This document shows positions 43,704-52,139 of a DNA stretch of 64,000 nucleotides, in pieces (within the stretch, counting starts at the first letter, position 1; each line of letters starts with the position of its first letter). Source of the DNA: an uncultured Eubacteriales bacterium (GTDB taxonomy: Bacteria; Bacillota; Clostridia; Oscillospirales; Acutalibacteraceae); the NCBI GenBank assembly GCA_948823415.1, contig CAQKRU010000002.1, forward strand, positions 1 through 64,000. The letters run 5' to 3'. The position numbers and the translations under genes are program-made. The notes under the pieces were generated by a model that did no database searches, was not told the origin of the DNA, and saw nothing but the letters and a program-made list of their open reading frames with translations.

Positions 43704-43816
43704 TTGTGCGACTAAACTTAGATTTAACAGGGGCTTTGAATTTTTGTATTGTGCCGAGGCCTGATGTCGTGGTAAAATAGTGGTGTTGACTAAATGCGGA
43801 TTGCGGAGTGTGGCTT

Positions 43817-44380
43817 ATGTTGGAGGAGTATTACGAGGTTTTGCGGGCGAGGCTGAACGAAAAGCGGTATGAGCACAGCTTGAATGTGGCAAAGCAGGCA
43901 TCTTATCTTGCAAAAAAATATGGGGCTGACGTTAAAAAGGCTGAGATTACGGGGCTTTTGCACGATGTAACCAAGCAGACCGAAGAACAGGAACAACTGC
44001 AGCTTATTTCTGACGCTGGGATGCGACTTTCTGATTTAGAGATCGAGAATAAAAAGCTTTGGCATGCGGTTTCTGGCATGGCTTTTTTGAAAACAAAGCT
44101 AAACATCGTGGACGAAGACATATTAAATGCTATAAGGTACCATACCACGGGCAGAGCGGGGATGTCGTTGCTTGAAAAGATCGTGTTTGTGGCGGACATG
44201 ACGACAGTGGACAGGACATCGCTCGAGGCAAAGAAGGTTAGACGAGCCGTGGAGGAGGACCTAGACAAGGCGGTGTGCCTGACGGCGATTTTCTCGATAG
44301 AGTGGCTAACCGAGCGGAAGGCCGTGGTTGCGCCGGACACATTGGGCGCCTACAACGACAACGTTAAGGCTTTTAATTAA
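43817..44380 (+). CDS. yqeK: YqeK family HD-domain (di)nucleotide hydrolase
   Basis: HD-domain metal phosphohydrolase; Gram-positive YqeK proteins hydrolyse diadenosine tetraphosphate. The HD pattern is RYEHSLNVAKQA, LLHDVTKQT and the later YHTTGRAGMS and VFVADMT. 187 residues. ATG 43817 lies eight bases after GGAG; the three-codon longer form from 43808 is less likely. nadD, its usual fusion or neighbour partner, is absent. Confidence 0.93.
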   Translation: MLEEYYEVLRARLNEKRYEHSLNVAKQASYLAKKYGADVKKAEITGLLHDVTKQTEEQEQLQLISDAGMRLSDLEIENKKLWHAVSGMAFLKTKLNIVDEDILNAIRYHTTGRAGMSLLEKIVFVADMTTVDRTSLEAKKVRRAVEEDLDKAVCLTAIFSIEWLTERKAVVAPDTLGAYNDNVKAFN

Positions 44381-44404
44381 AACAAAAAAGGGCGTGCAAG
44401 GGCG

Positions 44405-44737
44405 ATGAAATCGATGGAGAAGGCACAGCTGTGCAGAGATTTTCTTGAAAATAAAAAAGGGCTGGACATAAAGATCATTAAGGCCGATGATAGCAACGTT
44501 TTGGCGGATTATATTGTGATTGCAACTGGAACGAGCACGACGCATGTTAAGGCGCTTGCCGATGAAGTCGAGGTTAAGTTTAAGGAAGTTGACATTTTGC
44601 CGCATCATATTGAGGAATCTAGCTATAACAGCTGGATTTTGCTCGATTATGGCGATGTTATTGTGCATGTGTTTTTGGAAGAATCGCGCAGATACTATAA
44701 TCTTTATGGTGAAGTTGAAAATTTGGATAATGAATAA
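44405..44737 (+). CDS. rsfS: Ribosomal silencing factor RsfS
   Basis: 110-residue protein that binds L14 and blocks subunit joining in stationary or starved cells. DDSNVLADYIVIATGTSTTH, ESSYNSWILLDYGDVIVHVF and RRYYNLYGE are the family signature. Lies 24 bases after yqeK and 19 before leuS, the usual gene order. Confidence 0.95.
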   Translation: MKSMEKAQLCRDFLENKKGLDIKIIKADDSNVLADYIVIATGTSTTHVKALADEVEVKFKEVDILPHHIEESSYNSWILLDYGDVIVHVFLEESRRYYNLYGEVENLDNE

Positions 44738-44756
44738 TTTTTGTTAAGGAGTTGAG

Positions 44757-47183
44757 GTGCAAGTGAAATATAATCACACAGAAATAGAAAAAAAGTGGCA
44801 AAATAAATGGGAAGAGGCTAAGATTTTTCACGTAGATAATGATTGTAAAAGTGAAAAGAATAAAGAAAAATTTTTTGCACTGGTGGAGTTCCCCTATCCA
44901 TCGGGAGAAGGGTTGCACGTTGGGCATCCGAGGAGCTATACGGCTATCGATATTATTGCAAGAAAGCGCAGAATGCAGGGTTATAGTGTGCTTTTTCCTA
45001 TTGGCTGGGACGCTTTTGGCCTTCCGGCGGAGAATTTTGCGATAAAAAATCATGTGCACCCCAAGATAATAACGAGGAAGAACATCGAGAACTTCAAGCG
45101 CCAGCTAAAGTCGCTGGGTCTTTCTTTTGACTGGAGCCGCGAGATCGACACGACCGATCCGGACTACTACAAATGGACGCAGTGGATATTTTTGCAGCTG
45201 TTTAAGCGCGGCCTGGCGTACAAAAAGGAGATGAGCGTTAACTTTTGCACGTCGTGCAAGTGCGTTTTGGCGAACGAAGAGGTCGTTGGCGGAGTCTGCG
45301 AGCGCTGCGGTAGCGAGGTTGTCCAGAAGGTCAAGTCGCAATGGATGCTGAAGATTACCGAATACGCCGAGCGTTTGATCGATGACCTTGACTTGGTGGA
45401 TTATCCGGAACGAGTTAAAGCTCAGCAAAAAAATTGGATTGGCCGCTCGGAGGGCGCGCTTATTAGGTTTGACACCACCTTGGGCGAGGAGGTTGTTGTC
45501 TACACGACCCGGCCGGACACGATTTATGGCGCTACATATATGGTGATTTCGCCGGAGCATCCCATTATTGAGAGGGTTTGCGGAAATATCAAAAACTTGG
45601 CGGAGATAAAAAAATATCAGCAAAAAACGGCGAAAAAGTCCGAATTTGAGCGCACTCAGCTGGTCAAAGACAAGACTGGAGTGCGAATTGACGGGATTTT
45701 TGCGATAAATCCGGTTAACAATGCGGAGATTCCTATATTTGTCTCGGACTATGTCTTGATGTCTTACGGAACGGGCGCCATCATGGCGGTGCCGGCTCAC
45801 GATGAGCGCGATTATGCCTTTGCTAAGAAGTTTTCTTTGCCGATAATCGAAGTTGTGAAGGGCGGAGACGTTGCAAAGAAAGCCTTTACAGACTGCGAAA
45901 CGGGCGTTATGATTAATTCAGGAATGCTCGATGGCTTAACAGTGGGAAGCGCGAAGGAAAAGATGCTCGCTTGGCTAAAAGAAACGGGCAGGGGAGAGGC
46001 AAAAGTAAATTACAAGCTGCGCGACTGGGTGTTCTCGCGCCAACGATACTGGGGGGAGCCGATTCCGATTGTGCATTGCGAAAAATGTGGCTATGTGCCG
46101 GTGCCAGAGTCCGAACTGCCGCTAAAGTTGCCAGAGGTAGAATCATACGAGCCTACAACGACCGGAGAGTCGCCGCTTGCAAATATCGATAGCTTTGTAA
46201 ATACGACTTGTCCCAAGTGTGGAGCCAAAGCTAAAAGAGAAACCGACACAATGCCGCAATGGGCGGGCTCTTCGTGGTATTTTTTGCGATACACCGACCC
46301 GCACAATACGGAAGCGCTTGCTGGCAAGGAAAATTTGGACTATTGGTTGCCGGTGGACTGGTACAACGGCGGGATGGAGCACACCACGCTGCACCTTTTG
46401 TACAGCCGGTTTTGGTATAAATTTTTGTACGACATTGGCGTTGTTCCGACGAAGGAGCCTTACGCCAAGCGGACCAGCCACGGCTTGATTATGGGCGAAA
46501 ACAACGAGAAAATGAGCAAATCCAAGGGAAATGTGGTTAATCCGGACGAAATTGTAAATGAGTTTGGCGCCGATACGATGCGGCTTTATGAGATGTTTAT
46601 TGGCGATTTTGAGAAGGCCGCGCCGTGGAGCACAAATGGGATAAAGGGTTGTAGCCGCTTTGTGGAGCGATATTTTCATTTGCAGGACATTTTGTCGGGC
46701 GAAACTGGAGTTAGGAAAGCGCTGGAAGTGCCGCTAAATAAGGCGATTAAGAAGGTTAGTGCGGACATTGAAGAGATGAAGTTCAACACGGCTATTGCGT
46801 GCTTAATGTCACTCATAAACGAGATTTATGACGTCGGCTCGGTAACGGTTGATGAATTGAGAATATTTACGAAATTGTTGAATCCATTTGCGCCGCATGT
46901 AACAGAAGAAATGTGGCAAAAGCTGAGCTTGGGTGAGGGATTTGCTAGCATCTCTGACTGGCCGGCTTACGACGAATCTAAATGTGTGGATTCTCTTATT
47001 GAAGTTGTTGTGCAGATAAACGGCAAACTTCGGGCTAAAATGCAGGTGGAGGTTGGGATTTCTAGAGATGAGGCTATATCTTTGGCCAAGCGCGACCCGA
47101 AAATATCTGCTGCACTAGAAGGCGCCAGGATTATTAAAGAAATTTATGTACAAAATAAACTAGTGAATTTTGTTGTTAATTAA
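44757..47183 (+). CDS. leuS: Leucyl-tRNA synthetase
   Basis: Class I synthetase charging tRNA-Leu, 808 residues. The HIGH-type motif GLHVGHPRSYT (about 47-57), the CP1 editing domain (TRPDTIYGATY; then GTGAIMAVPAHDERDYAFA near 340) and the KMSKS motif NEKMSKSKGNV near 583 are intact. A four-cysteine ribbon (CTSCKCV..CERCG) sits near 164-181. The GTG at 44757 follows AAGGAG by five bases. I see no T-box leader; it is read from the yqeK-rsfS operon. Confidence 0.97.
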   Translation: MQVKYNHTEIEKKWQNKWEEAKIFHVDNDCKSEKNKEKFFALVEFPYPSGEGLHVGHPRSYTAIDIIARKRRMQGYSVLFPIGWDAFGLPAENFAIKNHVHPKIITRKNIENFKRQLKSLGLSFDWSREIDTTDPDYYKWTQWIFLQLFKRGLAYKKEMSVNFCTSCKCVLANEEVVGGVCERCGSEVVQKVKSQWMLKITEYAERLIDDLDLVDYPERVKAQQKNWIGRSEGALIRFDTTLGEEVVVYTTRPDTIYGATYMVISPEHPIIERVCGNIKNLAEIKKYQQKTAKKSEFERTQLVKDKTGVRIDGIFAINPVNNAEIPIFVSDYVLMSYGTGAIMAVPAHDERDYAFAKKFSLPIIEVVKGGDVAKKAFTDCETGVMINSGMLDGLTVGSAKEKMLAWLKETGRGEAKVNYKLRDWVFSRQRYWGEPIPIVHCEKCGYVPVPESELPLKLPEVESYEPTTTGESPLANIDSFVNTTCPKCGAKAKRETDTMPQWAGSSWYFLRYTDPHNTEALAGKENLDYWLPVDWYNGGMEHTTLHLLYSRFWYKFLYDIGVVPTKEPYAKRTSHGLIMGENNEKMSKSKGNVVNPDEIVNEFGADTMRLYEMFIGDFEKAAPWSTNGIKGCSRFVERYFHLQDILSGETGVRKALEVPLNKAIKKVSADIEEMKFNTAIACLMSLINEIYDVGSVTVDELRIFTKLLNPFAPHVTEEMWQKLSLGEGFASISDWPAYDESKCVDSLIEVVVQINGKLRAKMQVEVGISRDEAISLAKRDPKISAALEGARIIKEIYVQNKLVNFVVN

Positions 47184-47212
47184 ATAAATTTGCGCGGTTT
47201 TAAAGTTGCGTC

Positions 47213-47242
47213 TTGACATGTTGTTCACAATTGTTGTATAAT
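47213..47242 (+). promoter_or_regulatory. Sigma-A-type promoter of rpsU
   Basis: Perfect TTGACA (47213-47218) and perfect TATAAT (47237-47242) with an 18-base spacer. The leader is about 95 bases. Confidence 0.8.
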
Positions 47243-47309
47243 TATTTTCGTAATTTGTGATTTTGCAATTTGAGCTTTATTTTATAAAATAAAAGGTTTA
47301 AGATATTAC

Positions 47310-47342
47310 ATTACCTCTGCCGGCTGGCGGATGGGAGGGATA
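47310..47342 (+). promoter_or_regulatory. Possible hairpin over the rpsU ribosome site
   Basis: In the bases just before rpsU, CCTC and GCC can pair with GGC and GAGG of the ribosome site, leaving a small GGCT loop region. It could mask the site, but the stem is short and imperfect. Confidence 0.3.
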
Positions 47343-47345
47343 TGG

Positions 47346-47519
47346 ATGGCTGAAATTAAAGTTAAGGATAATGAGTCTTTGGACAGCGCTATGAAAAGAT
47401 TTAAAAAACAATGCACCCGAGCTGGAATTATCGCCGAAGTTAGAAAAAGAGTTGCTTACCAAAAGCCCTCGGTTAAACGCAAGAAAAAGTCTGAAGCAGC
47501 TAGAAGTCGTAAATATTAA
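47346..47519 (+). CDS. rpsU: 30S ribosomal protein S21
   Basis: 57-residue basic small-subunit protein. AEIKVKDNESLDSAMKRFKK and EVRKRVAYQKPSVKRKKKSE are typical. ATG 47346 is chosen on homology and the GGGAGGG upstream. It forms its own unit with promoter and terminator; in other Firmicutes it is often followed by yqeY. Confidence 0.97.
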   Translation: MAEIKVKDNESLDSAMKRFKKQCTRAGIIAEVRKRVAYQKPSVKRKKKSEAARSRKY

Positions 47520-47543
47520 TATTGAAGAGAGATAGGTTTAAAG

Positions 47544-47568
47544 GCGGGCTTTTTGCCCGCTTTTATTT
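47544..47568 (+). terminator. Terminator after rpsU
   Basis: GCGGGC (47544-47549), TTTTT loop, GCCCGC (47555-47560), then TTTTATTT. Confidence 0.85.
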
Positions 47569-47579
47569 AAATTTGGAGA

Positions 47580-48200
47580 GTGATTTTTATTTTACGACCG
47601 TCGAGATTTTTTCGTGCTATTTCTAGTCCTTTTTTTATTCCTGCTGCTTGTATTTCTGTGATTTCAGTATTGAGTTCGCCGAATTTTTGTTTCGACAATG
47701 TTACCGATGTTGATATAGATTTTCTAGAGTGGAATGGCATAAAGGCCGTTTTACTGGATATTGATAATACATTAACACAGCACAACGGCACGGAACCTTA
47801 TGATGGGGTGCGCGAATGGGTTGATTTTATTAAGAGCGCTGGGCTTAAGGCTGCGATAATTTCTAACGCTAAAGATGAGCACCGGGTGCGGCTTTTTGCA
47901 GAAAAATTAGGGATAGACAATTATATTTGGGATGCCAAGAAACCTTTCCCAAAAGGGTTTTGTCAGCTGACAAAAGATCTTGGAGTCAACAAAAGTGAAG
48001 TTTTGGTAATAGGGGACCAACTGTTTACAGATATATTGGGTGCGAACTTAGCCGGGCTAGCAGTAAGTACGGCATTAGTTAAGGCAAAAGACAAAAAGGA
48101 ACCAATTATAATCAAGATAAAGAGGATTTTAGAAATTCCAATTAAATCATTAAATTGGTGTAGAATGAGGCACCCGTATTTTTATAGAAATAGAAAATAA
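47580..48200 (+). CDS. yqeG: YqeG family HAD IIIA-type phosphatase
   Basis: HAD-superfamily phosphatase of unknown substrate. HAD motif I is VLLDIDNTL, motif II is in AAIISNAKD, and motif III/IV is KKPFPKGF with VIGDQLFTDI. The homologous region begins only at about residue 31 (FDNVTDVDIDFL). The first 30 residues from GTG 47580 do not match relatives, and a TTG at 47670 is an alternative start, though it lacks a ribosome site. In Firmicutes YqeG opens the yqeG-yqeH-aroE-yhbY group; here it is next to aroQ. Confidence 0.85.
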   Translation: MIFILRPSRFFRAISSPFFIPAACISVISVLSSPNFCFDNVTDVDIDFLEWNGIKAVLLDIDNTLTQHNGTEPYDGVREWVDFIKSAGLKAAIISNAKDEHRVRLFAEKLGIDNYIWDAKKPFPKGFCQLTKDLGVNKSEVLVIGDQLFTDILGANLAGLAVSTALVKAKDKKEPIIIKIKRILEIPIKSLNWCRMRHPYFYRNRK

Positions 48201-48221
48201 AAAGTTAGGATTTTGCTAAAA

Positions 48222-48656
48222 ATGAAAAAAATATTAGTATTATTGGGACCAAACTTGAACATGGTTGGCGTGAGAGAACGTGATATCTACGGAACGGAGT
48301 CTGCTGGCGATATTAATGCGCAGATAATTTTAAAGGCCAAAGAAAAGGGCCTGGAGTGCGAGATATATCAGTCCAACTGGGAGGGGGCTCTGATTGATAA
48401 GATCCAGGAATCTGTCGAAAATTTTGACGGGATAATCTTAAACGCAGGGGCATTGACGCATTATAGCATAGCCTTGCGGGACGCGATTGCGAGCGTATCG
48501 GTGCCGTGCATTGAGGTGCACATGTCGAACATTTACGCTAGGGAAGAGTACCGCAGAAAGTCGGTAATTGCTGAGGTCTGCGCTGGACAAATCTCTGGCT
48601 TTGGCAAAAACAGCTATTTTCTGGCGATGGACGCTCTTTTAAACTTGATTTCTTGA
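48222..48656 (+). CDS. aroQ: Type II 3-dehydroquinate dehydratase
   Basis: Third step of the shikimate pathway. LGPNLNMVGVRERDIYG carries the catalytic Tyr and the Arg loop, LNAGALTHYSIALRDAI and VPCIEVHMSNIYAREEYRRK (with the catalytic His and Arg) follow. 144 residues, a dodecamer-forming family. ATG 48222 preferred; AGGA lies upstream. Confidence 0.96.
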   Translation: MKKILVLLGPNLNMVGVRERDIYGTESAGDINAQIILKAKEKGLECEIYQSNWEGALIDKIQESVENFDGIILNAGALTHYSIALRDAIASVSVPCIEVHMSNIYAREEYRRKSVIAEVCAGQISGFGKNSYFLAMDALLNLIS

Positions 48657-48683
48657 GTAAAAACTTCGGGAGGGCTGGCTTTG

Positions 48684-49769
48684 ATGACGGACAGATTAAA
48701 CGCTTTAACGAATGAACTGCAAAAACGAACCGAGAATTTTGACGCAGCGCTTATAACCTCGGAAGTGAATCGGATGTATTTTACGGGCTTCAAATCCAGC
48801 GCGGGCCTGGTTTTGGCAACTCGGGACGAGGCTTATTTTATCGTGGATTTTCGGTATTATGAGGCGGCTGTAAAAAAAGTCAAAAACATGGATGTCGTCT
48901 TGGCGACTGACTTTAAGAGCGAGCTTTTAAAGATAATAAAGACGCACAAAATCAAAAACATATTGCTAGAAAATGCCGGAATAACGCTGGCCGAAGTTTT
49001 GAGGCTGGAGGCCTGGGCAAAAGACGCGGGCGTCTCTTTTATAAAAACGAGCGCGCTCGATGACGCGATAAATTCGCTACGGGCAGTTAAAACCGAGGAG
49101 GAAACCCAAAGCATCAAAACAGCTCAAGAAATTGCGGAAAAAGCTTTTGAAAAATTTTTGCCTACAATAAAGGCGGGCATGACGGAGAGGGAAGCCGCAT
49201 TTGAGCTTGAGTTTTTGATGAGAAAAGAGGGCGCGGAAGCATCTGCGTTTGACATGATTGTGGCAAGCGGAAAAAACGGAGCGGTTCCGCACGCGCAGCC
49301 TTCGGAGAAGAAGTTTGAAACTGGAGACTTCATAACAATAGACATGGGCGCGGTTTACAACGGGTACCATAGCGACATGACCCGAACTATTGCGCTGGGG
49401 AAGGTTTCGGAAAGGCAACGAGAAGTTTATAATTTGGTACTGCAAGCTCAGAATAGAGCGATTGAGCAAGTTAAGCCGGGAGCTTCGTGCAAGGATATCG
49501 ACGCTGTAACTAAAGATTTTATCTATAAAAATGGCTATGAGGGCTGTTTTGAGCATGCTTTGGGGCATGGCGTGGGACTGGAAATTCACGAAAAGCCGAG
49601 TTTATCTGTGCGCTCAAAGGACGTTTTAAAGCCAGGAATGGTCGTCACCGTCGAGCCGGGAATATATTTAAAGAACGAGTTCGGCGTGCGCATAGAGGAC
49701 ATGCTTGTGGTTACGGCGGATGGCGCGCAAAACTTGACTTCTGCGGCTAAGGATTTGCTAATTTTGTGA
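48684..49769 (+). CDS. M24 family Xaa-Pro aminopeptidase (PepP/YqhT-like)
   Basis: Removes N-terminal residues preceding proline in the cytoplasm. The creatinase-like N-terminal domain (about 1-125) is followed by the pita-bread domain with five metal ligands: Asp in TIDMGAVYNGYHSDMTRTI (two, about 220 and 231), His in HALGHGVGLEIHE, Glu in TVEPGIYL and Glu in VRIEDMLVV. 361 residues. ATG 48684 lies nine bases after GGGAGG. efp normally follows; here radA does. Confidence 0.94.
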   Translation: MTDRLNALTNELQKRTENFDAALITSEVNRMYFTGFKSSAGLVLATRDEAYFIVDFRYYEAAVKKVKNMDVVLATDFKSELLKIIKTHKIKNILLENAGITLAEVLRLEAWAKDAGVSFIKTSALDDAINSLRAVKTEEETQSIKTAQEIAEKAFEKFLPTIKAGMTEREAAFELEFLMRKEGAEASAFDMIVASGKNGAVPHAQPSEKKFETGDFITIDMGAVYNGYHSDMTRTIALGKVSERQREVYNLVLQAQNRAIEQVKPGASCKDIDAVTKDFIYKNGYEGCFEHALGHGVGLEIHEKPSLSVRSKDVLKPGMVVTVEPGIYLKNEFGVRIEDMLVVTADGAQNLTSAAKDLLIL

Positions 49770-49830
49770 GCTTTTCGTGCTTAAAAAATCGCGTAGAAAC
49801 ACAAAACAAAAGGACGGAGGCGGGAGAGAT

Positions 49831-51210
49831 ATGCCACCAAAAGTGAAGGCAGTTTGGGTTTGCTCGGAGTGCGGGTATGAATCGCCAAAGTGGAATGGTC
49901 AGTGCCCGGCGTGCGGGGAGTGGAACACTTTTAATGAGGAGATTCGGGACACTTCGAAGCAGGCGGCCTCGGCGTTGCATATAAAAAATAAAATGTACGA
50001 GAAGCCGGTTTTACTGGGGCAAATAAACGACGCGGACGAAAATCGCTACAAGACGGGCTTGAATGAGCTTGATAGGGTGTTGGGTGGCGGAATCGTCAAG
50101 GGTTCGCTTGTGCTTTTGGGAGGTGATCCGGGGATCGGTAAGTCTACTATACTTTTGCAAGTTTGCAAGAATTTGGGCAGGTCTTTGAACGTGCTTTATG
50201 TGTCGGGTGAGGAGTCTAAACGGCAGATAAAGCTTCGTGCGGCGCGGCTTGAGGTGGATAGCGAAAATCTTTACATTATGACGGAGACGGACATAGAGGC
50301 GATATTGAGCGAGATTCAGCAGAATCGGCCCGACATTGTTATAATCGACTCGATCCAGACCATGAATCACCGAGAGCTGCAGTCCTCCACCGGCAGCGTG
50401 ACGCAGGTGAAGGAGTGCACGAGTCTTTTGATGAGATGCGCAAAGGAGCTCGAAATTTCGATTGTGATTGTTGGTCACGTCAATAAAGACGGTGGAATTG
50501 CCGGCCCAAAGGTCTTGGAGCACATTGTGGACGCGGTTTTATATTTTGAGGGCGACAAGCAGATGTCGTACCGGATTTTGCGCGGGATTAAGAACAGATA
50601 CGGCTCCACGAACGAAATCGGCGTGTTTAGCATGACTCGCGCTGGGCTTACGGAGGTTGAGAACCCTTCTTTGATGTTTTTGTCTGGCCGGCCGAGAGGA
50701 GTTCCTGGCACGTGCGTAGCTTGCATTATGGAGGGGACCCGGCCAATTTTTGCTGAAGTTCAGGGCCTGGCTGCGACCTCTGGTTTTGGCCACCCAAGGC
50801 GAATGTCGACCGGTTTTGATTATAACCGAATGTTGCTAATTTTGGCTGTGCTCGAAAAAAGAGCGGGGTACTTCTTTTCAAATCTGGACGCCTACATAAA
50901 CGTGATCGGCGGTATTAAGCTGGACGAGCCCGCTTCAGACTTGGCTGTAGCGCTAGCGTTGATTTCGAGCTTAAAGGGGAGTGCTCTTTTTGATAACGCC
51001 ATCGTTTTTGGAGAGGTAGGCCTGGCGGGAGAAGTCAGAGCAGTTTCTTATTCAGAAGAGCGAGTTATAGAGGCGCAGCGGCTGGGTTTCGAAAAATGCG
51101 TGCTTCCGTATTATAGCCTGAAATCGATGAATTTGAATCTTCAAAATAAAATAGAATTAATCGGCGTAAAAACGATAAAGCAGGCATTTGAAGCGCTAAC
51201 TTTATTGTAA
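49831..51210 (+). CDS. radA: DNA repair protein RadA (Sms)
   Basis: RecA-like, Lon-related branch-migration helicase in recombination. N-terminal zinc finger CSECGYESPKWNGQCPACG, Walker A GGDPGIGKST near 94, the RadA signature KNRYGSTNEIG, and a C-terminal Lon-protease-like domain from about 275. 459 residues. The ATG at 49831 follows GGGAGAG and matches homologues; the longer open frame from 49777 does not. Confidence 0.95.
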   Translation: MPPKVKAVWVCSECGYESPKWNGQCPACGEWNTFNEEIRDTSKQAASALHIKNKMYEKPVLLGQINDADENRYKTGLNELDRVLGGGIVKGSLVLLGGDPGIGKSTILLQVCKNLGRSLNVLYVSGEESKRQIKLRAARLEVDSENLYIMTETDIEAILSEIQQNRPDIVIIDSIQTMNHRELQSSTGSVTQVKECTSLLMRCAKELEISIVIVGHVNKDGGIAGPKVLEHIVDAVLYFEGDKQMSYRILRGIKNRYGSTNEIGVFSMTRAGLTEVENPSLMFLSGRPRGVPGTCVACIMEGTRPIFAEVQGLAATSGFGHPRRMSTGFDYNRMLLILAVLEKRAGYFFSNLDAYINVIGGIKLDEPASDLAVALALISSLKGSALFDNAIVFGEVGLAGEVRAVSYSEERVIEAQRLGFEKCVLPYYSLKSMNLNLQNKIELIGVKTIKQAFEALTLL

Positions 51211-51235
51211 AAATCAAAATTGTTTATAAAAAATA

Positions 51236-51275
51236 ACAGCTCGAGTTTTTAATAAAATACGAGCTGTCTTATATT
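51236..51275. terminator. Terminator between radA and the GG-leader peptide gene
   Basis: Arms 51236-51243 and 51260-51267 (ACAGCTCG/CGAGCTGT) with a 16-base loop. On the minus strand TTATTTTTTATA follows, so it best serves the leftward peptide gene. Confidence 0.7.
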
Positions 51276-51324
51276 CAGTTTGATCAGAAAAATTGTTCTT
51301 TAAAACTTGTTGATTTTTATAAAT

Positions 51325-51639
51325 TTAGCTAAAATGAGCTAAAAAACCGTCTAAGTTTGTTGCTTCCGCAAGACTTGGTTGTAAGATACCTGCAGCTTTT
51401 TGCGCGGCCTCGAGTGCAGCAACTTCAGTTTTACAGTTTATAATATCGGTAGAAATTCCGTGACTAATCGCACTCTTTACAGCACGATCTTTATTATGAT
51501 GCTTATAAACAGCATTATTTATAGGGTCTGGTACAAAATAGCAACCATTTTGGCCTCGACCATAAAAAATAGTTCCCCCGCTTATGGCTTGCTTTTCACA
51601 ATTGTTTAATTTTTTTAAATTCCTTTTTTCTTTTGCCAT
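51325..51639 (-). CDS. Small double-glycine-leader peptide 1
   Basis: 104 residues, not recognised as a known family beyond its leader. The N terminus, ending LNNCEKQAISGG at residue 22, has the shape of a bacteriocin-type double-glycine leader, cut by peptidase-containing ABC exporters. The predicted mature part is about 82 residues, begins TIFYGRGQNGCYFVPD, has two cysteines (one near each end of its first half) and an alanine-rich helical C-terminal part. The ribosome site GGGAGTAATAAAA precedes the ATG. Promoter and leader match those of the gene at 51829. No exporter, immunity or modifying enzyme gene is next to it. It may be a bacteriocin or an effector. Confidence 0.65.
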   Translation of the reverse strand: MAKEKRNLKKLNNCEKQAISGGTIFYGRGQNGCYFVPDPINNAVYKHHNKDRAVKSAISHGISTDIINCKTEVAALEAAQKAAGILQPSLAEATNLDGFLAHFS

Positions 51640-51683
51640 TTTTATTACTCCCTTTCTTTTTTTTACTTGCTAAATTTATTTTA

Positions 51684-51712
51684 ATTTTAACATAAAATAT
51701 AAATTTTGTCAA
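51684..51712 (-). promoter_or_regulatory. Promoter of GG-leader peptide 1
   Basis: Minus strand: perfect TTGACA (51712-51707), 17 bases, TAAAAT (51689-51684). The downstream ATTAAAAT.. context resembles that of the second peptide gene. Confidence 0.75.
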
Positions 51713-51734
51713 GCGATTTGTGTTGAGTATGCAA

Positions 51735-51772
51735 CAAAAGGCAGGCCAAACTTACAAAAATTTGATCTGCCT
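51735..51772 (-). terminator. Terminator of GG-leader peptide 2
   Basis: AGGCAG/CTGCCT plus an inner CAAA/TTTG pairing (arms 51739-51750 and 51761-51772). On the minus strand TTTTGTTG follows. Confidence 0.75.
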
Positions 51773-51828
51773 AAAAAAATTTTATTATTAATTTATTGCT
51801 AAAGAAACGCGCCCAAATTTAAGTTTCT

Positions 51829-52059
51829 TTATTTTTTAAATCTGTTGTAAACCTCAGTGATTTTCTCAGCGTCCTTTTGGGATATAGGTTTGCCTCCATA
51901 CCAATACTTGTCTTTTGACCAAATATTATGCTGCCAACCTACACCAGCTTTGTTGTATTCTGCAGCTGAATACTTATCTTCACCCGCGTAACCTCCTGCT
52001 ATGCTACCTAAGCTTTGCTCGTCAACCTCTTGAAATCCCTTATTTTTGTCATTTGCCAT
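51829..52059 (-). CDS. Small double-glycine-leader peptide 2
   Basis: 76 residues. The N terminus, with FQEVDEQSLGSIAGG ending at residue 23, is a textbook bacteriocin-type double-glycine leader. The predicted mature peptide (about 53 residues, from YAGEDKYSAAEYNKAG) is rich in Tyr, Trp and Lys, has no cysteine, and contains GVGWQHNIWSKDKYWYGGK. It shares with the gene at 51325 the start MA-(K/N), the GGGGTAATAAAA ribosome region and the promoter. No transporter is nearby, so export would depend on a system encoded elsewhere. Function not recognised. Confidence 0.7.
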   Translation of the reverse strand: MANDKNKGFQEVDEQSLGSIAGGYAGEDKYSAAEYNKAGVGWQHNIWSKDKYWYGGKPISQKDAEKITEVYNRFKK

Positions 52060-52110
52060 TTTTATTACCCCTTTTCTTTTTAATTTGCTAAAATTAATTT
52101 TAGCTATTTA

Positions 52111-52139
52111 ATTTTAACATAAAAAAGATAAATTATCAA
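52111..52139 (-). promoter_or_regulatory. Promoter of GG-leader peptide 2
   Basis: Minus strand: TTGATA (52139-52134), 17 bases, TAAAAT (52116-52111). The 3' half of the spacer and the bases after the -10 box match the promoter at 51684-51712. Confidence 0.7.

Noticed and set aside
44738..44756. T-box leader for leuS
   Set aside because: Only 19 bases separate rsfS and leuS; no T-box sequence or terminator fits.
47567..47791. Minus-strand frame ending near the rpsU terminator
   Set aside because: Overlaps the yqeG start and lacks a ribosome site; considered because the yqeG N terminus is unclear, but no homology supports it.
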